Origin: an uncultured Collinsella sp.
Lineage (GTDB): Bacteria > Actinomycetota > Coriobacteriia > Coriobacteriales > Coriobacteriaceae
Assembly (NCBI GenBank): GCA_958407465.1
Contig: CATYIV010000014.1
Span: forward strand, 1-48,893
DNA length: 48,893 nucleotides
Direction: 5' to 3'
Made by a program: the position numbers and the translations under genes. Position 1 is the stretch's first letter. Each line of letters begins with the position of its first letter. The notes beneath the pieces are model-generated. The model did no database searches, was not told where the DNA came from, and saw nothing but the letters and a program-made list of their open reading frames with translations. Positions 34,586 through 45,852 of the stretch are shown piece by piece.

Positions 34586-34897
34586 GTGTTTCAGATAGCC
34601 GATCTGCTCGCTATCGTTGCAGGCGCCATCGCGGGCGCAATTGCCTTCCTTCCCTTTGTCTTTACGCTCAAGCCGGTTCTTGACGATAAACAGAATGCGG
34701 ACATGCTCAAGGGTATGGTGAGCTTGGCGGTCTCGGCAATCGCCCTGCTCGTCTTTACCTTGGTTGTGTTTGTGTTGTTCGGAGAGGCATTTCGCATGTT
34801 CCTCCTGGGCGAGGCGATCGGCTTCGTGGCCTTTATGGCCGCCTGCACGGTTCGCGTCGCCAAGGCGCTGCGAGATCCTCATGAGGTCGAAAGGTAA
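34586..34897 (+). CDS. Small membrane protein at the AtpI position
   Basis: 103 aa with three hydrophobic segments (LLAIVAGAIAGAIAFLPFVF, LAVSAIALLVFTLVVFVLF, AIGFVAFMAACTV). Position directly before atpB and the fold match AtpI-like assembly factors for the c-ring, though sequence similarity is weak. GTG 34586 was chosen because GAGGACG precedes it and it lies after the promoter; the open frame extends further upstream, but that start would overlap the -10. Confidence 0.65.
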   Translation: MFQIADLLAIVAGAIAGAIAFLPFVFTLKPVLDDKQNADMLKGMVSLAVSAIALLVFTLVVFVLFGEAFRMFLLGEAIGFVAFMAACTVRVAKALRDPHEVER

Positions 34898-34900
34898 GTC

Positions 34901-35704
34901 GTGGAAATTTTTGAAAAGCTGCCTGATGAGATTAATCATCTGGTCAGCGAGTTCAGCTCCACCCCTGTCGTGGGCGATCTGAGCTGCGGCATCACGCAGT
35001 ACTCGTTTTGGCTGATCGTCTCCACGATCGTGCTCCTGATCGTCCTGGCCGTGTTCAAGAAGAAGCAGACCCTGGTTCCCAAGGGCTTCTTCGTCAACGG
35101 TTTCGAGTACATCATCGAGTACGTCGAGAACGATATCGGCAAGGGTGTCGTGGGTGAGAACTGGAAGAAGCACTTCCCGTTCCTGTGCTCGCTTTTCCTG
35201 TTCATCCTGATCAACAACATGATCGGCCTGATCCCGGGAATGAAGCCCGGCACCGGCGCAATCGGCTCCACCGCCGCGCTCGCCATCTTCGCCTTCGTGT
35301 ACTTCATCTACTACGGATGCAAGGCTCACGGCGTGATCGGCTACATCAAGAGCCTCGCCCCGCAGGGCGTGAGCTTCCCGATGAACGTGCTCGTGTGGGT
35401 CGTCGAGCTTTTCTCGACCTTCCTGCGCCTCATCACGCTCGCCGTCCGTCTGTTCTGCAACATGTTCGCAGGACACGTGGTCATGGGCTCGTTCGCCATC
35501 ATGGCGAGCATGTTCATGCAGCCGCTGCTTCAGCAGGTTTCCGCGGCCCACGCCGTCGGCGCCCTGCCTTCGCTAGCCTGGCTTGCCATCCTCATCCTGA
35601 TCTATGCGATCGAGCTTGTGGTCGGCGCCATCCAGGCTTACGTCTTCACGGTCCTTACCGCCGTGTATGTCTCCGAGGCAGAGGAGGTCGCGGAGGAGGA
35701 GTAG
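34901..35704 (+). CDS. atpB: ATP synthase F0 subunit a
   Basis: 267 aa membrane stator subunit forming the proton half-channels. The essential Arg is in LRLITLAVRLFCNMFAGH. Hydrophobic segments include TIVLLIVLAVF, FLFILINNMIGLIPGM and LAWLAILILIYAIELVVGAI, with the C-terminal helix QAYVFTVLTAVY typical of the family. It starts at GTG 34901, 3 bp after the AtpI-like stop, with AAAGG upstream. The C-terminus is short and acidic (EAEEVAEEE). A 124-bp gap with a GCCGG/CCGGC hairpin separates it from atpE. Confidence 0.96.
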   Translation: MEIFEKLPDEINHLVSEFSSTPVVGDLSCGITQYSFWLIVSTIVLLIVLAVFKKKQTLVPKGFFVNGFEYIIEYVENDIGKGVVGENWKKHFPFLCSLFLFILINNMIGLIPGMKPGTGAIGSTAALAIFAFVYFIYYGCKAHGVIGYIKSLAPQGVSFPMNVLVWVVELFSTFLRLITLAVRLFCNMFAGHVVMGSFAIMASMFMQPLLQQVSAAHAVGALPSLAWLAILILIYAIELVVGAIQAYVFTVLTAVYVSEAEEVAEEE

Positions 35705-35828
35705 TCTTCCGTTCGCGCCTTAAAGGTAAGGTAATTCGTTAAACCGCCGGTGCCCGTACCCATGGAGCCCGGCAGTTATAAAAAGGTTATCCTGCGTGAA
35801 ATAAGACACGCACGACAAAGGAGGAATC

Positions 35829-36023
35829 GTGGGAGTTATCGGTTACGGTCTCGGTGTTATCGGCGCTGGTCTTGCTATCGGCCTGTCTGCTCTGGGTGCT
35901 ACGGGTGCTATGGCCCGTCAGCCTGAGGTCCAGGGCCGCGTGTTCACCGTCTTCATCATGGGCTCCGCCTTCGGCGAGGCTCTGGCTCTGATCGGCTTCG
36001 TTGTCGCGCTGATCGTTAAATAG
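35829..36023 (+). CDS. atpE: ATP synthase F0 subunit c
   Basis: 64 aa two-helix hairpin that forms the rotor ring. The polar loop is ARQPE, and the ion-carrying Glu is in helix 2 (SAFGEALALIGF). The residues after that Glu are Ala-Leu, and no Gln sits in the helix-1 position used by sodium-type rings (I is there instead), so coupling to protons is expected. It is GTG-initiated with a near-perfect AAAGGAGGAATC ribosome site, consistent with the need for many copies per complex. Confidence 0.96.
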   Translation: MGVIGYGLGVIGAGLAIGLSALGATGAMARQPEVQGRVFTVFIMGSAFGEALALIGFVVALIVK

Positions 36024-36038
36024 CACGGAGCGTCAAGT

Positions 36039-36641
36039 ATGAATCTTTCATCCCAGAAGAGCGCGATCGCACTCTCCGCGTCCGCGGCCGCGCTGCTCAT
36101 GCCGGTTTCCGCGTTCGCTGAGGACGGCGCTGCCGGTGCGGACATCCTCATCCCTAAGATGGCGGAGTTCATCCCGGCGCTTATCGCCTTCCTGATTATC
36201 TGGATCGTGCTGGCCAAGGTCGCCCTGCCGGGCATCATGAAGACCATGGAGGAGCGCGGCAAGAAGATCGAGGAGAGCCTCGACGAGGCCGAGAAGACCA
36301 AGCAGGAGGCTATCGCCAAGCGCGCTGAGTCCGACTCGATCGTCACCGACGCCCGTCGTCAGGCTGCTGACATTGTTCTCGAGGCCCGTAAGGACGCCGA
36401 GTCCGAGCGCGCCCGTATCATCGAGGCTGCTCACAAGGAGGCCGAGGAGATCATTGCCAAGGCCCATACGACCGTCGAGGACGAGCGCAAGTCCATCTAC
36501 GCCGGTGCCGCGAGCTCCATCGCCGACCTGTCCGTTGCCGTCGCCACCAAGATCGTGGGCGAGGCACTCGAGGACGATGCCGAGCAGAAGAAGCTCATCG
36601 AGCGCTACATCCAGGAAGCAGGTAGCCTGAATGCCGACTAG
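36039..36641 (+). CDS. atpF: ATP synthase F0 subunit b with a signal-peptide-like N-terminus
   Basis: 200 aa peripheral stalk. The membrane helix FIPALIAFLIIWIVLAKVAL is followed by a long charged coiled coil (EERGKKIEESLDEAEKTKQE...) reaching the C-terminus, which binds subunit delta. Unusually, ~30 extra residues precede it: SSQKSAIALSASAAALLMPV then SAFAEDGAAG, with a good signal peptidase I site after AFA. Cleavage would leave an outside N-terminus. It starts 15 bp after atpE and overlaps atpH by 11 bp. Confidence 0.95.
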   Translation: MNLSSQKSAIALSASAAALLMPVSAFAEDGAAGADILIPKMAEFIPALIAFLIIWIVLAKVALPGIMKTMEERGKKIEESLDEAEKTKQEAIAKRAESDSIVTDARRQAADIVLEARKDAESERARIIEAAHKEAEEIIAKAHTTVEDERKSIYAGAASSIADLSVAVATKIVGEALEDDAEQKKLIERYIQEAGSLNAD

Positions 36642-37107
36642 CCGCTATCAGGACAAGGTGCTCGAGACCTACGCGCGCTCCCTTCTGGAAGCCGCTAAGG
36701 CCGAGGACCATGTGTTTGAGGACCTCGAGATGATCGAGCGCCTGGCTTCTGCCAGCCCCGAGATCATCGCCGTGCTCGACACCATGTCCAAGCGCGACCA
36801 GCTCGACCTTCTTCCCAAGGTGGCAGCTGCCTTTAAGTATGTTGCCGAGGAAGACGAGGATGTAGTGGGCGTGACCGTCACCACGGCGATCCCGCTCGAC
36901 GACGAGCTGCGTCAAACCATCACTAAGAAATGCGAGCAGGACTTCGGCCGCAAGGTATTCCTTATCGAGCAGGTCGACCCGTCTATCGTGGGCGGCCTGG
37001 TGCTCGAGGCCCGCGGCGAGCGTCGTGACATTTCCGTCAAGACGCAGCTGCGCATCGCGCAGGAGACCCTCGCAAACTCTGCTAATTCGTACGGAGGTGA
37101 AGCCTAA
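36631..37107 (+). CDS. atpH: ATP synthase F1 subunit delta
   Basis: 158 aa, connecting the b stalk to the top of F1. The N-terminal helical domain begins [20 protein letters not shown]. The C-terminal signature is [20 protein letters not shown], then [17 protein letters not shown] 36631 lies inside the atpF stop region and its own stop overlaps atpA by one base (TAATG). It is slightly shorter than the usual ~178 residues. Confidence 0.94.
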   Translation: MPTSRYQDKVLETYARSLLEAAKAEDHVFEDLEMIERLASASPEIIAVLDTMSKRDQLDLLPKVAAAFKYVAEEDEDVVGVTVTTAIPLDDELRQTITKKCEQDFGRKVFLIEQVDPSIVGGLVLEARGERRDISVKTQLRIAQETLANSANSYGGEA

Positions 37108-38705
37108 TGTCCGAAACCCTCAATGCCCAGGATATCGCCAAGAAACTGCAGGAGCAGCTCACGAGCCTCTCCGCGACGGTCGATACGCATGAGGTTTCAA
37201 CGGTCGATGAGGTAGGCGACGGCATCGCGCGCGTCTCCGGCCTCAAGAGCGCCATGGCAGGCGAGCTTCTGGAGTTCAAGAGCTCCGATACCGGTGAGAC
37301 CGTCTTCGGCCTTGCCCAGAACCTTGACCGTGACGAGGTCGGCGCCGTTCTGTTCGGTGCCGTCGACTCCATCAAGGAAGGCGACGAGTGCCGCACCACT
37401 GGCCGCGTTATGGATATCCCCGTGAGCCGTGCCATGCTCGGCCGCGTCGTCAATCCGCTCGGCCAGCCCATCGACGGCCTGGGCGACATCGTCGCTACGC
37501 ACCGTCGCCCCATCGAGTTCAAGGCTCCCGGCGTCATCGATCGTACCCCGGTGTGCGAGCCGGTTCAGACCGGTCTGCTCGCTATCGACTCCATGGTGCC
37601 TATTGGCCGCGGTCAGCGTGAGCTCATCATCGGTGACCGTAAGACCGGTAAGACCGCCATCGCCATCGACGCTATCCTCAACCAGCGCGGCAAGGGCATG
37701 GTCTGCATCTATGTCGCCATCGGCCAGAAGGCCTCCACGGTTGCCAACATCCGCGAGACCCTCGCTCAGCACGGTGCGCTCGACTACACCATCATCGTTT
37801 CGGCCACCGCTGCCGATTCCGCCCCTATGCAGTACATCGCGCCTATGGCCGGTGCCGCTATCGGCGAGTTCTTTATGTACAACGGCGAGGACGGCAAGCC
37901 CGCCAGCGAGACCAACCCCGGCGGCCACGTGCTCGTCATCTACGATGACCTGTCCAAGCAGGCTGTGGCCTACCGTCAGATGTCGCTGACGCTGCATCGT
38001 CCGCCCGGACGCGAGGCCTATCCTGGCGACATCTTCTACCTGCACTCTCGTCTGCTCGAGCGTGCCGTCAAGATGTCCAAGAAGAACGGTTACGGCTCCA
38101 TGACGGCACTGCCGATCATCGAGACCCAGGACGGCGACGTCTCGGCCTACATTCCGACCAACGTCATTTCCATTACCGATGGTCAGATCTACCTGCAGTC
38201 CGAGCTCTTCTTCCAGGGTCAGCGCCCGGCAGTCGACGTGGGTATCTCCGTGTCCCGCGTCGGTGGCGATGCGCAGACCAAGGCCATGAAGCAGGTCGCC
38301 GGCAACCTCCGTCTGGACCTCGCTTCCTATCAGGAGCTCGCTGGCTTTACGCAGTTCGGCTCCGACCTCGACGAGGCTACTCAGAAGCAGCTGACCCACG
38401 GTGCTCGCATGACCGAGCTCCTGAAGCAGCCGCGTTACAAGCCGTTTGAGGTTGGCGAGCAGATCGTTACGCTGTTCGCTGGCAACGAGGGCTTCCTGGA
38501 TGACCTGGAGATCGCCGACGTGCTGCCTTTCCGTGCCGAGCTCATCGAGTACATGGACAATGGCTTTGGTTCGCTGCTCGACAAGGTTCGCGCCAAGAAG
38601 ATCGATGATGACACCAAGGCTGAGCTCTTGCGCGTCATCGGCGACTTCAAGCAGCAGTTCATGGCCAAGCACCATTCGGATGTTTCTGGATCAGAGGAGA
38701 ACTAA
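37107..38705 (+). CDS. atpA: ATP synthase F1 subunit alpha
   Basis: 532 aa, non-catalytic nucleotide-binding subunit. Walker A is GDRKTGKTA; the family signature PxxNxxSxT region is seen as [20 protein letters not shown]. The arginine finger lies in the ISVSRVGG stretch. [20 protein letters not shown] and the following [20 protein letters not shown] are conserved. Translation is coupled to atpH through TAATG. Confidence 0.98.
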   Translation: MSETLNAQDIAKKLQEQLTSLSATVDTHEVSTVDEVGDGIARVSGLKSAMAGELLEFKSSDTGETVFGLAQNLDRDEVGAVLFGAVDSIKEGDECRTTGRVMDIPVSRAMLGRVVNPLGQPIDGLGDIVATHRRPIEFKAPGVIDRTPVCEPVQTGLLAIDSMVPIGRGQRELIIGDRKTGKTAIAIDAILNQRGKGMVCIYVAIGQKASTVANIRETLAQHGALDYTIIVSATAADSAPMQYIAPMAGAAIGEFFMYNGEDGKPASETNPGGHVLVIYDDLSKQAVAYRQMSLTLHRPPGREAYPGDIFYLHSRLLERAVKMSKKNGYGSMTALPIIETQDGDVSAYIPTNVISITDGQIYLQSELFFQGQRPAVDVGISVSRVGGDAQTKAMKQVAGNLRLDLASYQELAGFTQFGSDLDEATQKQLTHGARMTELLKQPRYKPFEVGEQIVTLFAGNEGFLDDLEIADVLPFRAELIEYMDNGFGSLLDKVRAKKIDDDTKAELLRVIGDFKQQFMAKHHSDVSGSEEN

Positions 38706-38710
38706 GCCCC

Positions 38711-41073
<2,363 letters not shown>

Positions 41074-41076
41074 GTT

Positions 41077-41469
41077 ATGCGTATCCGCATCGTGTGCCCC
41101 GTGAGCTGCGCCTATGAGGGCGACGCTGCGTTTGTGTCGATTCCGTCCACGGATGGCGAGTTTGGCGTTCTGCCTGCTCACTCCAGCGAGATCTGCACGA
41201 TCGACCGCGGTTACGTTCGCGTTTCCGATAAGGCCATGGGCACTGTCGACCACACGTTTGCCGTGGCCGGCGGCTATGCCCAGGTTGCGGACGATGTCGT
41301 GACCGTTCTCGCCGAGCGCGCTTGCGATTTGGCGACCGTCGATGCCGACAAGCTTAAAGCTGATATTCAAGGTTTTGAAGAGAAGCTGGGTAATTTGTCG
41401 GAGGATGATGCACGCCGCGCCTACCTCTATAATGAAATCGCATGGTGTAAGCTCAAGCTTGCCCAATAG
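41077..41469 (+). CDS. atpC: ATP synthase F1 subunit epsilon
   Basis: 130 aa, regulatory rotor subunit. The N-terminal beta-sandwich has IPSTDGEFGVLPAHSS, a clear family motif, and AVAGGYAQVADDVVTVLAE. The C-terminal helices are short and end LYNEIAWCKLKLAQ. It lies 3 bp after atpD and is the last gene of the operon, followed by a strong terminator. Confidence 0.96.
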   Translation: MRIRIVCPVSCAYEGDAAFVSIPSTDGEFGVLPAHSSEICTIDRGYVRVSDKAMGTVDHTFAVAGGYAQVADDVVTVLAERACDLATVDADKLKADIQGFEEKLGNLSEDDARRAYLYNEIAWCKLKLAQ

Positions 41470-41505
41470 TCAAACGATTTAGCGTTCGACCATTTGCGAA
41501 CACAT

Positions 41506-41544
41506 CATGCCCGGGATGGCCCAGCCACCCCGGGCATGCTTTTT
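41506..41544 (+). terminator. Rho-independent terminator of the atp operon
   Basis: CATGCCCGGG (41506-41515) pairs with CCCGGGCATG (41529-41538) and is followed by CTTTTT. It ends only 13 bp before the murA start, so murA may depend on read-through or a promoter within atpC. Confidence 0.85.
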
Positions 41545-41557
41545 GAAAGGGTAGACC

Positions 41558-42841
41558 TTGGATATTATCCGCGTTGAGGGTGGCCACGCCATCGGAGGCT
41601 CCGTGCCCGTCTCGGGTGCCAAGAACTCCGCGCTCAAACTCATGGCGGCAACGCTTCTGGCGCCGGGCAAGACGACGCTGCAGAACGTGCCCGATATTTC
41701 CGATGTCCACGTGATGGGCAAGGTGCTCAAGGGCATGGGCGCTACGATCGATGTTCTCGACGAGCACACGCTCGAGATTGATACCTCTCAGGTCGATTCT
41801 TGGGAGGCCCCCTACGAGCTCGTTGCCAAGATGCGTGCTTCCACAGCCGTGATGGGACCCCTGCTGGGTCGCTTCCATCGCGCCAAGATCGCCATGCCGG
41901 GCGGCTGCAACCTGGGTGCTCGCAAGATCGATATGCACATTCTTGGTCTTGAGGCCCTGGGCGTTGAGTTCGATACCGCCCACGGCTACATCAACGCTAA
42001 TGCGCCCCAAGGTCTGCGCGGTACCACCGTCACGCTCGAGTTCGCCAGCGTCGGTGCGACCGAGAACCTCATCATGGCATCCGTGCGCGCGCAGGGCACC
42101 ACGGTTATCGACAATGCCGCCCGCGAGCCCGAGATCGTCGATCTCGCCAACATGCTCAACGAGATGGGCGCCAAGATTGTTGGCGCCGGTACGCCTGTCG
42201 TGACCATCGAGGGCGTGGAAGAGCTGCATCCTGTTACCCACCGCGTGGTGGGCGACCGCATCGAGGCCGGTACCTTTATCGTTGCCGGTGCGTTGATGGC
42301 CGACGATCGCGGTGTCGATGTCACGGGCTTTTGCCCCATTCACTTGGGCATGGTGCTCAAGAAGATGGAGCTCATGGGTATCGACTGCGAGCGCGTCGAG
42401 GATGGCGTCCATGTGAACCGTGCCAAGCGTATCAAGCCGGTCGACATCCAGACGCTTCCGTTCCCCGGCTTCCCGACGGACATGCAGGCGCAGATTATGG
42501 TGCTCTCCGCCCTTGCCGATGGTAGCTCCGTTATCACCGAGAACATCTTCGAGAATCGCTTTATGTTTGCCTCTGAGCTGGTGCGCATGGGTGCCGACAT
42601 TCGTATCGAGAGTCATCATGCCATGATTCATGGCGTCAAGGGCTTCTCGGGTGCACAGGTTACCTCGCCCGATCTGCGTGGCGGAGCGGCCCTCGTCGTA
42701 GCGGGCTTGATCGCCGACGGGACGACCGAGGTTTCGGCCATCCATCACATCAAGCGCGGCTACGAGCAGTTTGTCGAAAAGCTGCAGGCGCTCGGCGCGC
42801 ATGTCGAGCATGCTACCGTCCCCGATCCCGTCATCTACTAA
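41558..42841 (+). CDS. murA: UDP-N-acetylglucosamine 1-carboxyvinyltransferase
   Basis: 427 aa. It transfers enolpyruvate from PEP to UDP-GlcNAc, the first committed step of peptidoglycan synthesis. The Lys of GAKNSALKLMAATLLAPG and the catalytic Cys in MPGGCNLGARKIDMHI (Cys115 equivalent) are present, so it should be of the fosfomycin-sensitive type. FPGFPTDMQAQ and the C-terminal GGAALVVAGLIADG complete the fold. It is TTG-initiated with GAAAGGG upstream. The neighbouring LCP gene, 12 bp downstream, also serves the cell wall. Confidence 0.96.
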   Translation: MDIIRVEGGHAIGGSVPVSGAKNSALKLMAATLLAPGKTTLQNVPDISDVHVMGKVLKGMGATIDVLDEHTLEIDTSQVDSWEAPYELVAKMRASTAVMGPLLGRFHRAKIAMPGGCNLGARKIDMHILGLEALGVEFDTAHGYINANAPQGLRGTTVTLEFASVGATENLIMASVRAQGTTVIDNAAREPEIVDLANMLNEMGAKIVGAGTPVVTIEGVEELHPVTHRVVGDRIEAGTFIVAGALMADDRGVDVTGFCPIHLGMVLKKMELMGIDCERVEDGVHVNRAKRIKPVDIQTLPFPGFPTDMQAQIMVLSALADGSSVITENIFENRFMFASELVRMGADIRIESHHAMIHGVKGFSGAQVTSPDLRGGAALVVAGLIADGTTEVSAIHHIKRGYEQFVEKLQALGAHVEHATVPDPVIY

Positions 42842-42853
42842 TACAGGTTGCCT

Positions 42854-44089
42854 ATGTTTAATAAAAAGCCCCTCGCGGATACCACCGCCCGAAGACCCTC
42901 AACTGGTGCGCAGGCCAAGATCTACAGTCGCGATAACGTGGCTCGCTATTCCGAGCGCGCTCGCCAACGTCGTCGTAGCCACACGATTCGTCACGTCGCG
43001 CTCATTGTCGTGCTTGGCGTGCTGCTGAGTGCCACTACCGCTGCCGGCCTGTGGTTTGCCACCATTATGGGCAAGCTCGGCGATTCTAATGTCATTACCG
43101 ACAATCTGCGTCGGGTTCTGGTTGACACCGATGAGGCAAAGGATCCGTTCTACGTGCTGCTTCTTGGCACCGACGGCCGTCCGGGCGAGGATACGTATCG
43201 TGCCGACTCGATTATCCTGGCACGCATCGACCCCACGCAAAAGCAGGCGACGCTCATTTCCGTTCCGCGCGACACCAAGGTCGAGTACAAGGGCGAGACC
43301 ATGAAGATCAACGCCTGCCATACCGTTGGCGGCGCCGAGGCCATGGTCGAGGCGGTCAACGAGCTGTGCGGTGTTCAGATTTCCCACTATGCCGAGGTCA
43401 GCTTCGACGGTATGCAGGCGCTGATTGATTCGGTTGGCGGTATCGACATTAACGCAACCGATGATGTTGACGACCCCGAGCACCTGGATATTAAGATTAC
43501 CGCTGGCCAGCAGCATATGGACGGTGCCACCGCCCTTACCTATGCCCGCTGCCGCTACACCTATGCCGACGGCGATTACACGCGCATGCGCCACCAGCGT
43601 CAGGTGCTTGGCGCCCTTGCCAACCAGATTCTCAATAACTTCGATGCCACGAAGATCTTTGGCCTGGTTAATTCGCTGTCCGATATGCTCGTAACCGATA
43701 TGAGCGTTCAGGATATCGTGGCTACGGTCAACGCCATGCGCGGTATGGATGTCGACGGTATCTACTCGGCCAACCTGCCCTCGTACGCCGACGACAGCAC
43801 CATGATCGACGGTGTGAGCTACGTCTTTGTCTACGAGGACGAGCTCAAGGAAATGATGGAGCGCGTCGATGCCGGCAAGGATCCCAAGGGTCCCAACACC
43901 ATGGGTCTTTCCGACGGTTCCAGCTCTACGATCGGCGACCTGAACAACAACACGTCTGACGACTACGCAAACGGTACCGCAACCTCATCGGTCAGCTCTG
44001 ACGATTCCGATGACTCAAGCGATTCGAGCGATTCGGACTACTACGAAGAGCCCACCGGCGACGGCAACGGCTACGAAGCTAACTACTAG
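42854..44089 (+). CDS. LytR-CpsA-Psr (LCP) family glycopolymer ligase
   Basis: 411 aa. A basic cytoplasmic tail (RRRSHTIRH) precedes one membrane helix (~residues 49-70). The extracellular LCP domain has FYVLLLGTDGRPGED, the Arg/Asp-rich RADSIILARIDP, LISVPRDTKV, and YTRMRHQRQVL. These residues bind polyprenyl pyrophosphate in enzymes that attach teichoic acids or other polymers to peptidoglycan. The last ~60 residues are Ser/Asp-rich and low complexity. ATG 42854 was chosen over TTG 42848 for its spacing from ACAGG. Likely co-transcribed with murA. Confidence 0.93.
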   Translation: MFNKKPLADTTARRPSTGAQAKIYSRDNVARYSERARQRRRSHTIRHVALIVVLGVLLSATTAAGLWFATIMGKLGDSNVITDNLRRVLVDTDEAKDPFYVLLLGTDGRPGEDTYRADSIILARIDPTQKQATLISVPRDTKVEYKGETMKINACHTVGGAEAMVEAVNELCGVQISHYAEVSFDGMQALIDSVGGIDINATDDVDDPEHLDIKITAGQQHMDGATALTYARCRYTYADGDYTRMRHQRQVLGALANQILNNFDATKIFGLVNSLSDMLVTDMSVQDIVATVNAMRGMDVDGIYSANLPSYADDSTMIDGVSYVFVYEDELKEMMERVDAGKDPKGPNTMGLSDGSSSTIGDLNNNTSDDYANGTATSSVSSDDSDDSSDSSDSDYYEEPTGDGNGYEANY

Positions 44090-44090
44090 A

Positions 44091-44244
44091 GTTACGCGGT
44101 TTTACCAAACCGCGTAACCAGTTGACGCTGCAAACCCGCCAGAGCGGCAATCTGCCTTTCAACTTCGGCGGCATGATCAAAAGATCAATGCCACCTCGTT
44201 TCAAGGCACCTTGCTCGCTCTGGCGGGTTTTCGCTGTCGGTGCC
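44091..44244. repeat. Structured intergenic repeat, copy D
   Basis: Begins 2 bp after the LCP stop. 5' hairpin GTTACGCGGTTT-TACC-AAACCGCGTAAC (44091-44118); GACGCTGC (44124-44131); perfect 15-bp outer stem AAACCCGCCAGAGCG (44132-44146) with CGCTCTGGCGGGTTT (44216-44230); inner hairpin GGCATGATC-AAAA-GATCAATGCC (44170-44192); 3' motif TCGCTGTCGGTGCC. The cleanest of the four copies. Confidence 0.8.
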
Positions 44245-44274
44245 AAAACATCGGCGTAACACTTGGCACATGGG

Positions 44275-44304
44275 TAGTCATTGGGGACGTTCTTAAACGA
44301 CTGG
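44275..44304. repeat. GGGGACGTTC element
   Basis: TAGTCATTGGGGACGTTCTT then AAACGACTGG. It is almost identical to the element at 28657, again ~30-60 bp after a structured repeat. Confidence 0.6.
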
Positions 44305-44330
44305 TCAAAGGGGGCACTCTTGATGCACTT

Positions 44331-44357
44331 GGCACTTGGGGACGTTCCTTTTGTGCC
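44331..44357. repeat. GGGGACGTTC variant with GGCAC/GTGCC ends
   Basis: GGCACTTGGGGACGTTCC, then TTTTGTGCC. A second short palindrome adjacent to the element at 44275. The rest of the 44090-44484 gap contains repeat D, these elements and the pepT terminator. Confidence 0.5.
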
Positions 44358-44419
44358 GGCAGTTTGGGACACTCCTTGCGTTAATAGGCTGGCGCGCGTC
44401 AACCTGTTCTCATTGCAGC

Positions 44420-44458
44420 AAAAAAATTGCCCCGTTCTTGGTTGAGGACGGGGCAATT
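44420..44458 (-). terminator. Rho-independent terminator of pepT
   Basis: On the minus strand AATTGCCCCGT pairs perfectly with ACGGGGCAATT (arms 44448-44458 and 44425-44435), followed by a run of T (44426-44420). Confidence 0.88.
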
Positions 44459-44484
44459 CGTCTTTTGGACTTGTGCAGCCAGGC

Positions 44485-45732
44485 TTATGCAAAGCGGGCG
44501 ACGAGCTCCTGGAGCACGTCGGTCATCTTGACGAGCGAACTGACCGGGACGAACTCGTTGACGCCGTGGTAGCAATAGCCGCCGGTGGAAAGGTTGGGGC
44601 AGGGCAGACCGCGGAACGACAGCTGGGCGCCGTCGGTGCCGCCGCGAATCGGCAGCACTTGGGGCTCAACGCCGCAGGCAAGGTAGGCTTCCTTGGCAAC
44701 ATCAATAAGCTCGGGATAGTCACGAACGATCTCGGCCATATTTCGATACTGCTGCTTAATCTCGACCGTCACGCGCTCCTCACCCAGACGCTGGTTGAGC
44801 ATCGAGGCGGCGGCATCAACAAGGTCGAGTTTCTGCTGGAACTTGGCGGCGTCATGGTCGCGGACGATATAGCGCGCTGTGGCGTGATCGACGGTCGCAG
44901 ATACACCCTCAAGGTGATAAAAGCCCTCGTAGCCTTCCGTATACTCCGGGCGCTGCGCGTAGGGGAGCAACGCGTTGAAGTCGCAGAACAGATTGCCTGC
45001 GTTGACCATACGGCCCTTGGCGTCGCCCGGGTGGATGGACTGGCCCTCAAAGCGGACGGTCGCCTCGGCGGCGTTAAAGCACTCCCACTCCAGCTCGCCG
45101 ATGGGGCCGCCGTCGACCGTGTAGGCGTACTTGCAGCCAAAGGCATCGATATCCAACAGCTCGGCTCCGTGGCCGATCTCCTCGTCAGGGCAGAAGCAAA
45201 TGCCGAGTGTGGGATGGGGCAGAGAAGGGTCCTGAGCGATACGCGCGACAAGCGACATGATCTCGGCGACGCCTGCCTTGTCGTCCGCGCCCAGCAGCGT
45301 GGTGCCATCGCTGCAGACCAGGTCCTCACCCGCGAGGTCAGTCAGGGCGGGAAGCTTGGTGGTACTCATGGCAACGGGCTTACCGTCAACCGTGCCGCAG
45401 ACCAGGTCGCCGCCTTCGTAGTGTACGATATGCGGCTTCACGCCGGCGCCCGGTGCAACTTCGGTGGTGTCGAGATGGGCGATCAGGCCCAGGGCGGGCT
45501 TGTCCTCAGCGCCCGCACTTGCGGGGATATGCGCGCAGACATAGGCGTGCTCGGTCACGTAGGCATCTTCCGCACCAAGCTCGCGCAGCTCTTCAGCCAG
45601 CACGTTGGCAAGGTCAAACTGAACGGCGCTCGAGGGTACCTGGTCGCAGTTTGCATCCTCGGACTGCGTGTTGATCTGGACGTAGCGCAAAAAGCGCTCG
45701 AGGACATCGGGGCTCGTGGTGGTGTTTTCCAT
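44485..45732 (-). CDS. pepT: Peptidase T (tripeptide aminopeptidase)
   Basis: 415 aa, an M20B dizinc peptidase that removes the N-terminal residue from tripeptides in the cytoplasm. Metal-site motifs are LIAHLDTTEVAPG (His), TTLLGADDKAGVAEIM (bridging Asp) and CPDEEIGHGAELL (catalytic and binding Glu); SIHPGDAKGRMVNA and RGGTDGAQLSFRGLPCPNLS complete the signature. ATG 45732 matches the family start (MENTTTSPDVLERFLRYVQI) and has GGAG 9-10 nt upstream; an open frame continuing to 45828 has no family support and would include the palindrome at 45780. It is transcribed away from the metal regulator. Confidence 0.96.
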   Translation of the reverse strand: MENTTTSPDVLERFLRYVQINTQSEDANCDQVPSSAVQFDLANVLAEELRELGAEDAYVTEHAYVCAHIPASAGAEDKPALGLIAHLDTTEVAPGAGVKPHIVHYEGGDLVCGTVDGKPVAMSTTKLPALTDLAGEDLVCSDGTTLLGADDKAGVAEIMSLVARIAQDPSLPHPTLGICFCPDEEIGHGAELLDIDAFGCKYAYTVDGGPIGELEWECFNAAEATVRFEGQSIHPGDAKGRMVNAGNLFCDFNALLPYAQRPEYTEGYEGFYHLEGVSATVDHATARYIVRDHDAAKFQQKLDLVDAAASMLNQRLGEERVTVEIKQQYRNMAEIVRDYPELIDVAKEAYLACGVEPQVLPIRGGTDGAQLSFRGLPCPNLSTGGYCYHGVNEFVPVSSLVKMTDVLQELVARFA

Positions 45733-45779
45733 AAAGACCGCTCCAATCTTGGTCGTCGTGTGCAACAAGAACTCTAGCA

Positions 45780-45799
45780 CGGTATGCCACGGCATACCG
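45780..45799. promoter_or_regulatory. Perfect palindrome in the pepT/metal-regulator divergent region
   Basis: CGGTATGCCACGGCATACCG: 9-bp perfect arms around a 2-bp centre. A TAGAAT -10-like element for the plus-strand regulator lies 17 bp further on (45816-45821), so the palindrome covers its -35 region. A transcription-factor operator is likely. Confidence 0.55.
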
Positions 45800-45852
45800 C
45801 GACGCTTGGATGGGGTAGAATCAGCCATTGAATGCAGAAGGGACGGAAGATC

